Origin: an uncultured Eubacteriales bacterium
GTDB lineage: Bacteria > Bacillota > Clostridia > Oscillospirales > CAG-272
Reading direction: 5' to 3'
DNA length: 53,238 nucleotides
Assembly (NCBI GenBank): GCA_900542425.1
Contig: UQNQ01000010.1
Span: 1-53,238, forward strand
Part shown: one piece after another, positions 41,771 to 48,680 of the stretch
How the letters are laid out: every line of letters starts with the position of its first letter
Numbering within the stretch: position 1 is the first letter of the stretch
Program-made: the position numbers and the translations under genes
Notes under the pieces: model-generated
Database searches by the model: none
Told to the model about the DNA's origin: nothing
Seen by the model: the letters and a program-made list of their open reading frames with translations, nothing else

Positions 41771-42940
41771 ATGGGAAAAGCAATGGCGCATCCCGCGCCA
41801 AAACGGTCATCGGGGAGGATATTCCTTTCTGTAAGAAGCTTTGTCGGAAAAAATCCCGTGCTGTGCATTGCGATGGCGGCGGCACTTATCACTTCCTTGA
41901 TTGTTCCGCCGGATGCAGCCTATCTCGATTATTTTGATTTTAGAACACTGACCTGTCTTTTTTGCACGCTTGCCTGTATTATGGCGCTGCGGAATATTCG
42001 ATTCTTTGTTACGATTGCGCACAAAATCGTTAAGACTGCAGGAAACGCAAGATTCTGCGTGCTTCTGCTTGTATATATTACCTTTATCGGTTCGATGTTT
42101 TTAGCCAATGATATGGCGCTTCTGACTTTTCTGCCGCTTGGATATCTTGTACTGAAGTCGGCGGATAAAGAGAAATATATGGCGTTTACCTTTATCGTGC
42201 AAAATATCGCAGCCAATCTCGGCGGCATGCTGACGCCGTTCGGAAATCCGCAGAATCTTTATCTTTATACCAAATTTTCCATTCCGACCGGTGAATTCGT
42301 GGGAATTATGGCATTTCCGTTTGTTTTGTCTGTTGCGATTATTACGGTTTGCTGTTTTATTTTTGTGAAAGGAGATCCGATTACACTTCATGAACCGGAA
42401 ACAAAAACGGATCCCCGCCGCGCCGGAATTTATCTTATTTTGTTTGCCTTGTCGATTGCGATTGTATTCCGAGCGATTCCTTATGTTATCGGACTGGTTC
42501 TTGTTCCCGCCGTGCTGCTCTTCATGGATCGTGACGCGCTGAAAAAAGTAGATTATCCGTTGCTGCTTACCTTTTGCATGTTCTTTATTTTTGCAGGCAA
42601 CATGGCAAGAATTCCACAGATTCGGGCTCTTTTTGAAGAACTTCTGTCAAAAAATACGCTTCTTGTTTCGGCTCTTTCCTGTCAGGTTATCAGCAATGTG
42701 CCGACGGCGGTTCTGCTTTCACAGTTTACGGCAAACTATCAAGAGCTTCTGCTTGGTGTCAATATCGGCGGTGTCGGAACGCTCATTTCTTCCTTGGCAA
42801 GTTTGATTACGTTCCGGGAATATACGAAGCATTATCCCGATAAAACAGGACGATATATCGGACTGTTTTCCGCTTTTAATTTCGGAATGTTGGCTGTTCT
42901 GTTAGGTGCGGAAAGCTTGTACTTATGGTGGATTGGATAA
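41771..42940 (+). CDS. SLC13/ArsB-superfamily anion permease
   Basis: A 389-residue membrane protein with about ten hydrophobic segments. Repeated ion-transporter signatures are visible: 'FLANDMALLTFLPLG' in the first half with 'GGMLTPFGNPQN', and the matching 'SNVPTAVLLSQF' and 'GGVGTLISSLAS' in the second half. This inverted repeat of N-[DV]-x-[AT] and G-x-x-x-[TS]-P loops is typical of SLC13/CitMHS/ArsB carriers, which take up dicarboxylates, sulfate or citrate or expel oxyanions. The substrate cannot be read from sequence. The start follows GCAGGGGGAAG. It is a single gene ending at the bidirectional terminator. Confidence 0.85.
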   Translation: MGKAMAHPAPKRSSGRIFLSVRSFVGKNPVLCIAMAAALITSLIVPPDAAYLDYFDFRTLTCLFCTLACIMALRNIRFFVTIAHKIVKTAGNARFCVLLLVYITFIGSMFLANDMALLTFLPLGYLVLKSADKEKYMAFTFIVQNIAANLGGMLTPFGNPQNLYLYTKFSIPTGEFVGIMAFPFVLSVAIITVCCFIFVKGDPITLHEPETKTDPRRAGIYLILFALSIAIVFRAIPYVIGLVLVPAVLLFMDRDALKKVDYPLLLTFCMFFIFAGNMARIPQIRALFEELLSKNTLLVSALSCQVISNVPTAVLLSQFTANYQELLLGVNIGGVGTLISSLASLITFREYTKHYPDKTGRYIGLFSAFNFGMLAVLLGAESLYLWWIG

Positions 42941-43001
42941 CATATGGGGTGACCTGCATCATGAGAAACCCATGCGGAAAGAAAAAACAACTCCCTGAAT
43001 C

Positions 43002-43040
43002 AAAAAGACCGACGGTCGTACAGACCGCCGGTCTTTTTTT
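43002..43040. terminator. Bidirectional terminator between the transporter and the XRE regulator
   Basis: AAAAAGACCGACGGTC pairs with GACCGCCGGTCTTTTT (one mismatch) with A- and T-runs on both sides, serving both convergent genes. Confidence 0.88.
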
Positions 43041-43071
43041 GGCTACTCTTATTGGGTTTGCGGATAAAAAA

Positions 43072-43896
43072 TTATGATTCTCGGATTACCGTGGCTGCGG
43101 TAACATTTCCGTCGATATCGCCGGAAACCGTCACGGTGCCGTTTCCTTTGATGGTCACATCTCCCCCAACGTCTCCGCATTCAATTGCGGCATTACCGCG
43201 GCAGTCGCCGATGGTAACGTTCCCGTCCACATCACCGCATCGGATTTGTCCGTTTGCGGTGGCAATATCTCCTTCAACGTCGCCGCAAGTGATGGAGCCA
43301 TTCGCGGTTGCGACATTCCCTTCAACATCACTGCATGTGATGGAGCCATTTGAAGTAGTGGCATCTCCGTCCACATCGCCGCATCGGATAGAGCCGTTTG
43401 AAGTTGTGACATCTCCGTCCACATTGCCGCATGTGACGGCGCCGTTGGCGGTTGTGACATCTCCTTCGACGTCGCCGCAGGAGACAGAAAAGTCGGAGAT
43501 AACGTCACGAACGACGCCGTCATATTCAAAGGTAATGGTGGATTTTGTCTGAATCTCCTCTTCTTTGCCTGCGATTCGATTTCCGATAAAAAATACGGCA
43601 CGTAGCTTTTCGTCGTCATCCCAGTCGAGAACACGGTCTGATGCCGTTTCCTTTTCCGTATGGATTTTTGTCTTCGGCGTGATTCCAAATAAAGAATCGA
43701 TAGAGATTCCGAAAATAGCGGCTATCTGCGGAAGCAGCGTGATATCAGGCATAGCAAGTCCGTTTTCCCATTTGGAGACTGCCTGGAAGGTGATGCCGAG
43801 TTTTTCTGCAAGAGCGTCCTGCGTCATTCCGGCGGCTTTTCGGTTGGAAGCAATGGCGTCGCTTAAAATTTTTCCGTAATTTGTGTCCGCATTCAT
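43072..43896 (-). CDS. XRE-type regulator fused to a cysteine-ladder beta-solenoid
   Basis: A 274-residue protein; the ATG at 43896 matches the usual start of its helix-turn-helix, with AAAGGA upstream. Residues 5-70 are a Cro/C1 domain ('MTQDALAEKLGITFQAVSKW'). A linker (75-130) contains 'DDEKLRAVFFIG'. From residue 140 there are five exact-length 16-residue repeats of the form C-G-D-V-[ED]-G-D-V-x-T-[AS]-N-G-x-[IV]-x, then two or three looser ones to about 259. Each starts with Cys (140, 156, 172, 188, 204, 220, then 240). The period and composition fit a right-handed beta-solenoid like bactofilins or polymer-forming proteins, stacking the cysteines into a ladder. Polymerising, metal-binding or redox-sensing roles are inferences. 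Confidence 0.85.
   Translation of the reverse strand: MNADTNYGKILSDAIASNRKAAGMTQDALAEKLGITFQAVSKWENGLAMPDITLLPQIAAIFGISIDSLFGITPKTKIHTEKETASDRVLDWDDDEKLRAVFFIGNRIAGKEEEIQTKSTITFEYDGVVRDVISDFSVSCGDVEGDVTTANGAVTCGNVDGDVTTSNGSIRCGDVDGDATTSNGSITCSDVEGNVATANGSITCGDVEGDIATANGQIRCGDVDGNVTIGDCRGNAAIECGDVGGDVTIKGNGTVTVSGDIDGNVTAATVIRES
43120..43479 (-). repeat. In-frame 48-base tandem repeats encoding the solenoid
   Basis: Five consecutive 48-base units (43240-43479) plus degenerate copies to 43120 inside the XRE gene. Units differ at the DNA level mainly at third positions, so the protein pattern, not a recent duplication, is being kept. This is a coding repeat, not a CRISPR array. Confidence 0.9.
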
Positions 43897-44044
43897 GATG
43901 ATGCTTTTCCTTTCTGATTCTGACATTTGACGAAAGGGAAAGTTTGTGCCCATGGTTACACACTGTCCGTTTCGTTCTGCTATTATTATGCAGTAAAACA
44001 GATAAAATATCAATAAAAAAATAGTTGAAATTGCACAAAAACGC

Positions 44045-45226
44045 TCAACCTGCGGTTGAATACTCGGAAAAATTCAGAAAAAACCTTCGAATTTGATTTT
44101 CGTCGGCGTCAGTGTGTCCGAAAATCATTTTTTCAGAACCGCCGCATTTCCCGCCAAGCGCTTCGGCAAACTGTACTGCTGTTTTTTTCATTGGGATATG
44201 CTCGGATGCGCAGACAAAATCGTATCCGTTTCCGTCAGCGCCCGAGAATACTGCAAAAATTCCGGGTGTTTTGGAAACGCCTTCCGATGCCATCTCCCGC
44301 AATCCGTTTGGATCCAGTGTCGGTTCAAACAGACAAATATGGGTATCGGATGGCAGGATCTGCCTGATTTTTGCTGCGACAAGTTCGCGGCGCAGAATTC
44401 CGGCTGTCCGTTTTGCGGCGGCAAGCTCGTCGAGCTTTGCCTGCACTGCCAAGACAGCTCGGTCTCTTGGAACGGAGAGCAGAACAGAAATTTTTTCGAT
44501 TTCTTTTTGTTTTGTCTGATAATCCTTGAGGGCATCTGAGCCGCAATAGGCGTGAAAACGCATGCCGCCCTTGTATTTCATGGCATCTGTAATTTTGATC
44601 ATTCCGATTTTGCCTGCCCGGTCGAGATGCGGCGCACAGCAGGCACACCGGTCAAAGCCCTCGACTTCTACGATGCGGACGGCGGAGGCATTGTCAATTT
44701 TTTCTGCTTTTGCGCGGTAGTCAAGTCTGGACAGGTCTTCCGGCGATGGCGTATAGCATCGTACCGGTGCGTCTTCCCAAATGGCACGGTTTGCTTCTTT
44801 TTCTGCTTCGGCAATCTGTGATTCGGTGAGGATGCCGTTTATGTCAAAGGTCATATCGTCTGCACCAAGATGAAAGCCGACATTGTCGAAACCGAAAAGT
44901 CTGTGAATCGCGCCGCAGAGCAGATGTTCTCCGAGATGATTCTGCATTTTCCGAAAGCGGGTGTCAAAATGGAGCGTACCTGTGATTTCACCGGAGACAG
45001 ATAAATCCGTGAAATGAAAGATTTCTCCGTTTTCTATCTGTACGTCACGCACCTGCGCGTTGGAAAGACATCCGGTATCGGCGCTTTGTCCGCCGCCTTC
45101 CGGAAAAAACGCGGTGCGGTCAAGGATGACCGCATATCCGTCCGCTCTTTTTTCGCAGGATAAAACCCGTGCCCGGAATGTAGATATCATTCCGTTTGTT
45201 TCATATAATTTTTCTGTCATTGGCAT
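44045..45226 (-). CDS. AlaX-type alanyl-tRNA editing protein
   Basis: A 393-residue protein homologous to the editing and C-terminal parts of AlaRS. Residues 1-100 are the beta-barrel with 'RTAFFPEGGGQSADTG'. The zinc/catalytic pocket follows: 'NHLGEHLL' (H-x-x-x-H) and 'CACCAPHL' (C-x-x-x-H). A coiled coil and a DHHA1-like C-terminal domain make it the long AlaX form. It hydrolyses Ser- or Gly-mischarged tRNA-Ala in trans. The ATG at 45226 has AAGGAG 7 bases upstream. The promoter at 45342-45370 leaves a leader of about 108 bases. The gene lies 148 bases upstream of the XRE gene on the same strand. Confidence 0.93.
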   Translation of the reverse strand: MPMTEKLYETNGMISTFRARVLSCEKRADGYAVILDRTAFFPEGGGQSADTGCLSNAQVRDVQIENGEIFHFTDLSVSGEITGTLHFDTRFRKMQNHLGEHLLCGAIHRLFGFDNVGFHLGADDMTFDINGILTESQIAEAEKEANRAIWEDAPVRCYTPSPEDLSRLDYRAKAEKIDNASAVRIVEVEGFDRCACCAPHLDRAGKIGMIKITDAMKYKGGMRFHAYCGSDALKDYQTKQKEIEKISVLLSVPRDRAVLAVQAKLDELAAAKRTAGILRRELVAAKIRQILPSDTHICLFEPTLDPNGLREMASEGVSKTPGIFAVFSGADGNGYDFVCASEHIPMKKTAVQFAEALGGKCGGSEKMIFGHTDADENQIRRFFLNFSEYSTAG

Positions 45227-45341
45227 ATGGATTCTCCTTGTTAGGATATTTTAAAAACTTGGAAGATATTCTGTGATCTAGTGTAAAATCTTCATTTTTT
45301 ATGCAGCGTCGTTGGCCATAGATGCATGCTTTCCGTTTTTT

Positions 45342-45370
45342 ATTATAGCAGAATTTTCTTGTGGGAGCAA
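45342..45370 (-). promoter_or_regulatory. Promoter of the AlaX gene
   Basis: Minus strand: TTGCTC (45365-45370), 17 bases, TATAAT (45342-45347). Confidence 0.7.
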
Positions 45371-45439
45371 GATGAGAATATTTTTTGGAATCATCGGAAA
45401 AGATTGCGGCGGGATATGAATACGTTCCTGTCGCTTCTC

Positions 45440-45468
45440 TTGACAAATCAATGAGGAAAGAGTAAAAT
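45440..45468 (+). promoter_or_regulatory. Promoter of the SGNH hydrolase gene
   Basis: TTGACA (45440-45445), 17 bases, TAAAAT (45463-45468). A start near 45475 leaves a 250-base untranslated leader. Confidence 0.75.
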
Positions 45469-45474
45469 AAACAA

Positions 45475-45724
45475 CATCAGACACACGGTGCTTTGGATAA
45501 AAATGGTTTAGAATTTTCGCTTTTAAGGGAGTTCATCCATTGACCGAAAAATCGCTTTGGGTCAAAAGGGAGAAGCAAAACAGCGTTTATAGGCACAATA
45601 GAACCCCCTTTGCTCATCGGAAATGAAATGCAAAGGAATAAGCGGAAATACCGGATCGTTGAAAAAGCAGTATGAGTGAGAATGAAATGAACGATAACTT
45701 TTTTATAAAAAAGAGGAATAATAA
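45475..45724 (+). promoter_or_regulatory. Long leader of the SGNH hydrolase gene with hairpins
   Basis: This stretch, part of a 498-base gap without genes (45227-45724), contains hairpin TTGACC/GGTCAA (45540-45565). It also contains hairpin CCTTTGC/GCAAAGG (45607-45636) with an inner TCAT/ATGA pair. No known riboswitch core was recognised, and no T-run terminator is present in the leader. It ends with GAGGAATAATAA before the ATG at 45725. Confidence 0.35.
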
Positions 45725-46786
45725 ATGGCGGAAATTGGTTCTCTTGATAAAAATTTAGAAATCAAAAGTTCGTTTGGACGGGATGATGTGGTATTATATG
45801 ACCCGAGGTTGTCCCCGTTTTCTCTATACGGTGTGTTTTATGAGAAAGGGCAATACCATCGCATGCCGTACGATGTGGCGGCGAAGGTAAGCGGCGGTGT
45901 CCGTGAACTTATAAAATATACGGCGGGAGGCAGAGTCTGCTTTGCAACCGATTCAGAGTTTGTGGCGATTTCCTGTCGGCGTCCTGAGGTGTGGCTTATG
46001 CCGCATATGGCATTTGCCGGCTCAGCGGGGTTTGATTTATATGTCAAGGAGAAGGGAAAAATCGGATATTACGGTGCGTTTATGCCGGATCCGAAGAAAA
46101 AAGACGGCTATGACTCGATTCTGAAATTTCCTTCCGCTCAAATGCGGGAAATCGTGATTCATTTTCCGTTGTATTGTCCGATTTCCGAGCTTTGGATCGG
46201 AGTAAAAGAGGGCTCCGCGCTTTCTCCGTGGAGCGGTTATCGCATGAAAAAGCCGGTTGTATTTTACGGTTCTTCCATTACGGAAGGTGCATGCGCCTCA
46301 ACACCGGGAAATGATTATATCGGCAGACTTTCACGGCGTTTTGATTTTGATTATATCAATCTCGGCTTTTCCGGCAACGCCAAGGGTGAGCAGTCCATGA
46401 TGGAGTATATTGCGGGGCTTGATCTTGGTATGTTTGTATATGACTATGATTATAATGCTCCGACAGTTGAACATCTTGCCGCAACGCATTTTCCCGGATA
46501 CCTTACGGTAAGACGGGCGCATCCCGATATCCCGATTATTATGGCGTCGCGTCCGAATTTCGACAGCCCTCATGAGGATGGACAGGCGCGGCGGGATGTG
46601 ATTGCTGCGAGTTATGAGAGGGCAAAGGCAGAAGGCGATAGAAATGTATACTTTGTAGACGGCGCCAAGGTGTTCCGTACCTTTTTTGCCGACGGATGCA
46701 CAGTGGATGGTTGTCATCCGAACGATCTCGGTTTCTTCCGTATGGCGGAAGCTTTCGGTGCAGTAATGGAGAATATCTTTCAGTAA
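45725..46786 (+). CDS. SGNH/GDSL-type esterase with N-terminal beta domain
   Basis: A 353-residue hydrolase. Residues 1-165 form a jelly-roll-like beta domain found ahead of some SGNH esterases. The catalytic domain shows block I 'VFYGSSITEG' (nucleophile Ser), block II 'NLGFSGNAKGE', block III with Asn in 'YDYDYNAP', and block V 'DGCHPND' with the catalytic Asp-His. It probably removes acyl groups from carbohydrates or related molecules; the exact substrate is unknown. No signal peptide is present. The small membrane-protein gene follows 44 bases later and may be co-transcribed. Confidence 0.9.
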   Translation: MAEIGSLDKNLEIKSSFGRDDVVLYDPRLSPFSLYGVFYEKGQYHRMPYDVAAKVSGGVRELIKYTAGGRVCFATDSEFVAISCRRPEVWLMPHMAFAGSAGFDLYVKEKGKIGYYGAFMPDPKKKDGYDSILKFPSAQMREIVIHFPLYCPISELWIGVKEGSALSPWSGYRMKKPVVFYGSSITEGACASTPGNDYIGRLSRRFDFDYINLGFSGNAKGEQSMMEYIAGLDLGMFVYDYDYNAPTVEHLAATHFPGYLTVRRAHPDIPIIMASRPNFDSPHEDGQARRDVIAASYERAKAEGDRNVYFVDGAKVFRTFFADGCTVDGCHPNDLGFFRMAEAFGAVMENIFQ

Positions 46787-46830
46787 TACAATGGGAATTC
46801 CGGCAACAGGTTCGGAGAAAGGAAAACAAT

Positions 46831-47205
46831 ATGGCTTCGGTTTTCGGCGCTGTTTTTGTGGGTACTGCGGCGATTTTCATGCTGCTTTCCGCTCTGGGGC
46901 TTCCAACGGGAGAATTTGTTCTCGGAGGTAGCGCAAGGGTGTTGCCTTCAAAAATGAGGATCCTTGCGGGAATCCTTGGTTTTATTCAGCTTTTTGCGAT
47001 TGTCGTTTTGTTGCGCACGGGAAATCTGATATCGGTTATTCTCCCGTTTGGGGTTGCCCGAGGATTTTGTTTTTTCTTCGCTTTTTGTCTGATGGTGGAC
47101 GTACTGTTTCATCTGTGCTCAAAAAGCGGAAAGCAGCGGTTTGTGATGACGCCGATATCCGTTTTTGCAGCATCCTGTTTTTGGATTACGGCGCTCGGCG
47201 CCTGA
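46831..47205 (+). CDS. Small membrane protein of unknown function
   Basis: 124 residues, starting at the ATG behind AGAAAGG. Four hydrophobic segments (near residues 5-22, 40-57, 62-85 and 103-122) suggest four short membrane helices. I do not recognise a family. It lies between the SGNH hydrolase and the DUF362 gene, in the same direction, with gaps of 44 and 81 bases; two short hairpins (47225-47241 and 47255-47270) separate it from the next gene. Confidence 0.7.
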   Translation: MASVFGAVFVGTAAIFMLLSALGLPTGEFVLGGSARVLPSKMRILAGILGFIQLFAIVVLLRTGNLISVILPFGVARGFCFFFAFCLMVDVLFHLCSKSGKQRFVMTPISVFAASCFWITALGA

Positions 47206-47254
47206 ATCAAAACATTGTGTTTTTCCCGCTTTCATAGCGGAAAAAAATATATCA

Positions 47255-47270
47255 GCCGCAGAAATGCGGC
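47255..47270 (+). promoter_or_regulatory. Hairpin directly ahead of the DUF362 ribosome site
   Basis: GCCGC (47255-47259) pairs with GCGGC (47266-47270) a few bases before AAGGAG. A second stem CCGCT/AGCGG at 47226-47240 lies just upstream. Both are short; any role in translation control is speculative. Confidence 0.25.
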
Positions 47271-47286
47271 GGCAAGGAGAGAAAAA

Positions 47287-48375
47287 ATGGCTGGTACGAT
47301 ATTGTTTGCGCCGATGGCGTTTTCAAGGTATGAGGCGTCGCAGACGCTTCCGGAGAAATTTTCAAGGCTTCTCGAAAAATCCGGTCTTGCGGAACGGGTG
47401 AAAGGAAAAACGGTCGCAGTGAAAATGCATGTCGGAGCGGGAGTTACCTATTCGACCATCCCACCGGTTTTTGTCATGAAGCTTGTGGATTTTCTGCATA
47501 AAAGCGGAGCGGAATGCTTTATCACAGATCACTATGTATATCGCCGTCATCCCGAGCGCCGCGGTTATACGGAAGCAAATCTCGGATGTCCCGTGCTCGA
47601 CGATTGCGGTTACTTCGGGAAATATTATTATACGAAAGATGTCGATTTTAAGAAGCTGAAGCATATCGATATTGCGGGACTGATCCATGATGCGGATTTT
47701 CTCATCGATTTTTCTCATGTGAAAGGACATGGCGCCTGCGGCTTCGGCGGCGCCTGCAAAAATATTGCGATGGGGTGTGTTACCGATCGTACGCGGCATG
47801 AGATTCACGCACTGGAGGGCGGGCTTGTCTGGGACAAGTCAAAATGCATCCATTGTCGGAAATGTATCGAAGCATGCAACCACTATGCCAATAGCTTTAC
47901 GGATTGTGGACATTACAAGGTCAATTATCACAATTGTACCATGTGCCAGCACTGTGCCAAGGTATGTCCGACAGGCGCCATTACACTCGACAGTCACGAT
48001 TACACGGATTTTCAGGAGGGAATGGCGATTTGTACGAAAACAGTGCTGGATACGTTTGCTCCCGGAAATTCTTATTTTATCAATGTATTGACACAGATCA
48101 CCGCTCTTTGTGACTGCTGGGGAATGACAACACCGTCGCTTGTACCGGATATCGGAATTATGGCCGGAGATGATATGGTTGCTGTAGAGCGTGCTTCCAT
48201 TGATGCTATCAAAATAGAGAATTTGATTCCGGTGGGAGTTCCGGCCGGTATGCAGCTTTCCGGTCACGGGCATCTGTTTGAGCAGCTGCACGGAAAAAAT
48301 CCATTTGTACAGCTTGAAAAGTTGGAAAAATACGGACTGGGCACGCAGGAATATAAAATTCAAGAAGTGCATTAA
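47287..48375 (+). CDS. DUF362 protein with two [4Fe-4S] ferredoxin clusters
   Basis: A 362-residue protein; AAGGAG lies 7 bases before the chosen ATG. Residues 1-190 are DUF362 ('VAVKMHVGAGVTYSTIPP', 'FLIDFSHVKGHGACGFGGAC'). A bacterial ferredoxin insert has two clusters, 'CIHCRKCIEACN' and 'CTMCQHCAKVCP'. The DUF362 fold then resumes ('YFINVLTQITALCDCWGMTT', 'DIGIMAGDDMVAVERASIDA'). DUF362-Fe-S proteins are common in anaerobes and are thought to be redox enzymes or electron carriers, but the reaction is not established. It ends at a clear terminator. Confidence 0.9.
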   Translation: MAGTILFAPMAFSRYEASQTLPEKFSRLLEKSGLAERVKGKTVAVKMHVGAGVTYSTIPPVFVMKLVDFLHKSGAECFITDHYVYRRHPERRGYTEANLGCPVLDDCGYFGKYYYTKDVDFKKLKHIDIAGLIHDADFLIDFSHVKGHGACGFGGACKNIAMGCVTDRTRHEIHALEGGLVWDKSKCIHCRKCIEACNHYANSFTDCGHYKVNYHNCTMCQHCAKVCPTGAITLDSHDYTDFQEGMAICTKTVLDTFAPGNSYFINVLTQITALCDCWGMTTPSLVPDIGIMAGDDMVAVERASIDAIKIENLIPVGVPAGMQLSGHGHLFEQLHGKNPFVQLEKLEKYGLGTQEYKIQEVH

Positions 48376-48459
48376 CGGATAAAAATGATCGGAAATATTG
48401 AATTTGGGAGTCCATAGGACAGCATGATTTGCGCGAGCGGATTTTATTTGCCTGCAACA

Positions 48460-48490
48460 GAAAGAAGGGATGAAAATCCCTTCTTTCTTT
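48460..48490 (+). terminator. Intrinsic terminator after the DUF362 gene
   Basis: GAAAGAAGGGAT pairs perfectly with ATCCCTTCTTTC around a GAAA loop, followed by TTT and an A+T-rich stretch. It lies immediately before the next promoter. Confidence 0.88.
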
Positions 48491-48491
48491 A

Positions 48492-48520
48492 TTGACATTT
48501 ATTCGGGAAACGGTTACAAT
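48492..48520 (+). promoter_or_regulatory. Promoter of the flavodiiron protein gene
   Basis: TTGACA (48492-48497), 17 bases, TACAAT (48515-48520). Confidence 0.8.
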
Positions 48521-48680
48521 GAAAAAGAATCCGTATGTAGCGGCAGGTTTCAAGAAAAAGGCACATATACAGCTTACTTCAATACAGACGTTATTCCTTG
48601 GAACGGATGCCGAGACGCGATGTTTTTCGGACGATGTAAAATATTTTTAAAATCAAACGATAAAAAGAAAGGAATTTATT

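Larger units (their letters stand above)
48376..48680. other. Intergenic stretch ahead of the flavodiiron gene
   Basis: 305 bases containing the terminator at 48460-48490, the promoter at 48492-48520 and a leader of about 150 bases without an obvious riboswitch or leader peptide. AGAAAGGAA precedes the ATG at 48681. Confidence 0.6.

Noticed and set aside
43120..43479. Regular repeats that could suggest a CRISPR array
   Set aside because: They are contiguous 48-base coding units with no unique spacers and stay in frame with an XRE-solenoid protein.
45201..45446. An 81-codon minus-strand frame running into the AlaX gene start
   Set aside because: It begins upstream of the AlaX promoter and covers that gene's leader; its sequence shows no domain or ribosome site.
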